Source: an uncultured Bryobacterales bacterium (GTDB lineage: Bacteria; Acidobacteriota; Terriglobia; Bryobacterales; UBA6623). Taken from it: 64,000 nt of DNA. Below, piece by piece: positions 59,083-64,000 of this stretch. Location of the stretch: positions 2,122,435 through 2,186,434 of the forward strand of contig OY282420.1 of the NCBI GenBank assembly GCA_958295955.1, in the 5' to 3' direction. Numbering within the stretch: position 1 is the stretch's first letter; every line of letters begins with the position of its first letter. The translations under genes and the position numbers were made by a program. The notes under the pieces are model-generated. The model saw nothing but the letters and a program-made list of their open reading frames with translations, did not search any database and was not told where the DNA came from.

Positions 59083-60588
59083 ATGCATACCCCCGTCGAT
59101 TTGCTGCGAGAATCCGAGTTCTTCAGTGTTTTCGAAGACGAAGACCTGTACGCGCTGTCGCGCCACGCCGTTCGCCTGACTTTCGACAAAGGCGAGCGCA
59201 TCATTGAAGAGGGCCGCCGCGCGGACCGGTTCTACGTAATCGAGCGCGGCACGGTCGAGCTCTCGTTCCTCGCGCCGGTCGATCCGGTGGAAGTGGACCC
59301 CGTGGTCGGCGGCGCGCGCGAGCAGGTGGCGATCCATACCATCAACCGGCCCGGCGTGTTGATCGGCTGGTCGGCGATGGTCGAGCCCTACATCTACCGA
59401 GCCGGCGCGGAGGCCTGCGAGACTTCGCGCCTGCTGGCCTTCGAGCGCGAGTTCGTCGAAGAGTATTGCGAGCGCCGGCCGGAGTTCGGCTGGCGGTTTC
59501 TGAAAAGAATCATGTGGGCGTTGGGCGACCGCCTCGGCGCCAGCCGCCAACAACTGGCCCGCCGCCGGGGTTCGGCGGATGCGCGGCGCGTCCGCGCAGT
59601 CATCGCCGAGCGGGCGTCCGGGTTGAGCATGAACTCGCCTCTGCACAAGGTTCCGCACTACCTCGAAGCGCGGCTGACGGTAGCCGATGCGTTCGAGATT
59701 CTCGAGCGCCTGGCAAAAATCGGCAGCGATCTGGAGCAGCGCCTGGCCCGGCAACTGCTTGCAAGCCTGGGCGAGGCGCGGCGGGAGGGAGCGGCGTTTC
59801 GGCAATTGCAGCGCATCTACGACGCGGTTGCCGAAGCGCCCGCGAGCGAGCCGCCGGAAGAAATTCGCCGCAAGTGCTGCGAAGAATTCGAGCGGCTCTA
59901 CGCCCTCACCGACTATCGCGTCGAAGGTTGGTCGAACCTGCCCGAGAAACCCGGATTCATCGTCCTGATGAACCATCTCGCCAATCACCCCGACAACACC
60001 CTGCCCAATCGATTTCAGTTGACCCTCGACACGCATTTCGTCAGCGCCGTCGTCCTCTATCGGCGCTACGGCCAGGCGCCGGTGCGCGTCGTGCGGCAGG
60101 CGGAGCCCGACGAGCTCGGCCACCGCCGGTATTTCGACCGGCTCGGTTACATCACGGTCTCGCGCGGTCGGCCGGCCGGAAATCCGGAGGACTCCGTCCG
60201 GCTCGTTGCCGAGTTGCGGAAACGGTTTGTCGAGGACGCCGCGGCCGTGCTGCAAGCGGGAGTCAATCTGGTGATCTGTCCCGAAGGCGGCTCGACCTCC
60301 ACCGAGGCTTCACCGATGGCTTTTCGCGCCGGAGCGTTCCGCATTGCCGAATACGCGCAAGAGGAACCCTGGATCGTGCCGGTCGCAGTCGCCAACTTCG
60401 ACAAGCAGATCACGCGGACGCGGCTGGCCGCGAAGATCTTTCCGCCGTTCCGCCTCTCGGATGCCGCGCCGCGCGGGTCGGGGGACGCCGCGCTCTACGA
60501 GTTCATCAACGGGCTGCGGCAGCGCTATCGAGCGTATGTTGCGGAAACCGCCATGTTGGCCGCCGCGCCCGAGGCTCGGGTCGCCTGA
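59083..60588 (+). CDS. Cyclic-nucleotide-binding domain fused to a PlsC-like acyltransferase
   Basis: Two-part protein of 501 residues. Residues 1-150 form a cyclic-nucleotide-binding-type sensor: LRESEFFSVFEDEDLYALSR, then FDKGERIIEEGRRADRFYVI, ERGTVELSFLAPVD and RPGVLIGWSAM. The C-terminal half (about 290-480) resembles glycerophosphate acyltransferases: motif I position IVLMNHLANHPDNTLPN (His298...Asp304), motif III CPEGGSTSTEASPMAFRAGA (about 399-418) and VPVAVANFD. Motif I has five residues between His and Asp in place of four, so activity needs testing. It is divergent from the hydrolase and convergent with gyrB. Start: ATG 59083, preceded by a GGAGG about six bases upstream. Confidence 0.78.
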   Translation: MHTPVDLLRESEFFSVFEDEDLYALSRHAVRLTFDKGERIIEEGRRADRFYVIERGTVELSFLAPVDPVEVDPVVGGAREQVAIHTINRPGVLIGWSAMVEPYIYRAGAEACETSRLLAFEREFVEEYCERRPEFGWRFLKRIMWALGDRLGASRQQLARRRGSADARRVRAVIAERASGLSMNSPLHKVPHYLEARLTVADAFEILERLAKIGSDLEQRLARQLLASLGEARREGAAFRQLQRIYDAVAEAPASEPPEEIRRKCCEEFERLYALTDYRVEGWSNLPEKPGFIVLMNHLANHPDNTLPNRFQLTLDTHFVSAVVLYRRYGQAPVRVVRQAEPDELGHRRYFDRLGYITVSRGRPAGNPEDSVRLVAELRKRFVEDAAAVLQAGVNLVICPEGGSTSTEASPMAFRAGAFRIAEYAQEEPWIVPVAVANFDKQITRTRLAAKIFPPFRLSDAAPRGSGDAALYEFINGLRQRYRAYVAETAMLAAAPEARVA

Positions 60589-60665
60589 CGCCGGGGCCGC
60601 CCGGTACAAGCGGACAGTTGGTTTGAGACAAGCGGCCCGACCCGAGCTGAACCCGCCGCCGGCCG

Positions 60666-64000
<3,335 letters not shown>

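Noticed and set aside
56572-60255. Minus-strand open frame of 1227 codons across the permease, hydrolase and acyltransferase
   Set aside because: It spans three real genes on both strands, including in a different frame from the hydrolase, and shows no domain.

Overview
The window looks like a chromosomal segment of a GC-rich Acidobacteriota bacterium, most probably of the Bryobacterales/Solibacter type. This is inferred from family content: a TIGR03437 protein (a family named from Solibacter), two large TonB-dependent receptors with an N-terminal carboxypeptidase-regulatory-like domain, three FG-GAP/UnbV proteins, a DUF1552/DUF1592 pair, a PVC-type heme protein, and many Tat-type leaders. 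No transposase, integrase, phage gene or CRISPR array was found. The right edge carries dnaN (cut by the window) followed by gyrB, so the replication origin may lie just beyond base 64000; this is an inference.

Layout. 1-1353 (minus): RND efflux adaptor and the start of its permease. 1584-8974: housekeeping genes, including a TPR protein, ccsA/hemX-hemA-hemC for heme, a dus tRNA-modifying enzyme, greA, a CDP-alcohol phosphatidyltransferase and a TPR-TonB protein. 9185-10605: a lower-GC patch with a broken small gene, a 69-residue protein and an SDH-type serine proteinase. 10711-16051: an exported beta-helix protein, a TonB receptor and a TIGR03437 protein in one direction, with a gutted response regulator at 16238-16421. 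16552-20300: the DUF1592/DUF1552 pair. 20448-20524: tRNA-Val.

20822-30364 (minus): a tight cluster of FG-GAP/UnbV, TPR, small exported, unknown, phosphatase-fold and molybdenum-enzyme genes, four junctions of which overlap. It is the best candidate here for an undescribed multi-component system. 30528-34730: a small membrane protein and a second, 1135-residue TonB receptor with a recognisable promoter. 35228-42529 (plus): a third FG-GAP/UnbV protein, then a Gfo/Idh/MocA oxidoreductase, a TIM-barrel protein and a PVC heme lipoprotein, which read as an exported sugar-oxidation set. 42609-46299: glyA, facing a TPR protein, a methyltransferase and a bactofilin. 46555-57954 (plus): a fused dehydrogenase E1, a DUF192 protein, an RND adaptor, an RND permease, a DUF3500-like protein and a second RND permease. 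57951-60588: an alpha/beta hydrolase divergent from a cyclic-nucleotide-binding/acyltransferase fusion. 60666-64000 (minus): gyrB and partial dnaN.

Together the accessory genes suggest an envelope specialised for taking up and oxidising complex organic matter, with several Tat-exported enzymes, heme proteins and large outer-membrane receptors. Functions for the FG-GAP/UnbV cluster, the DUF1552/DUF1592 pair and the DUF3500-like protein cannot be assigned from sequence alone.
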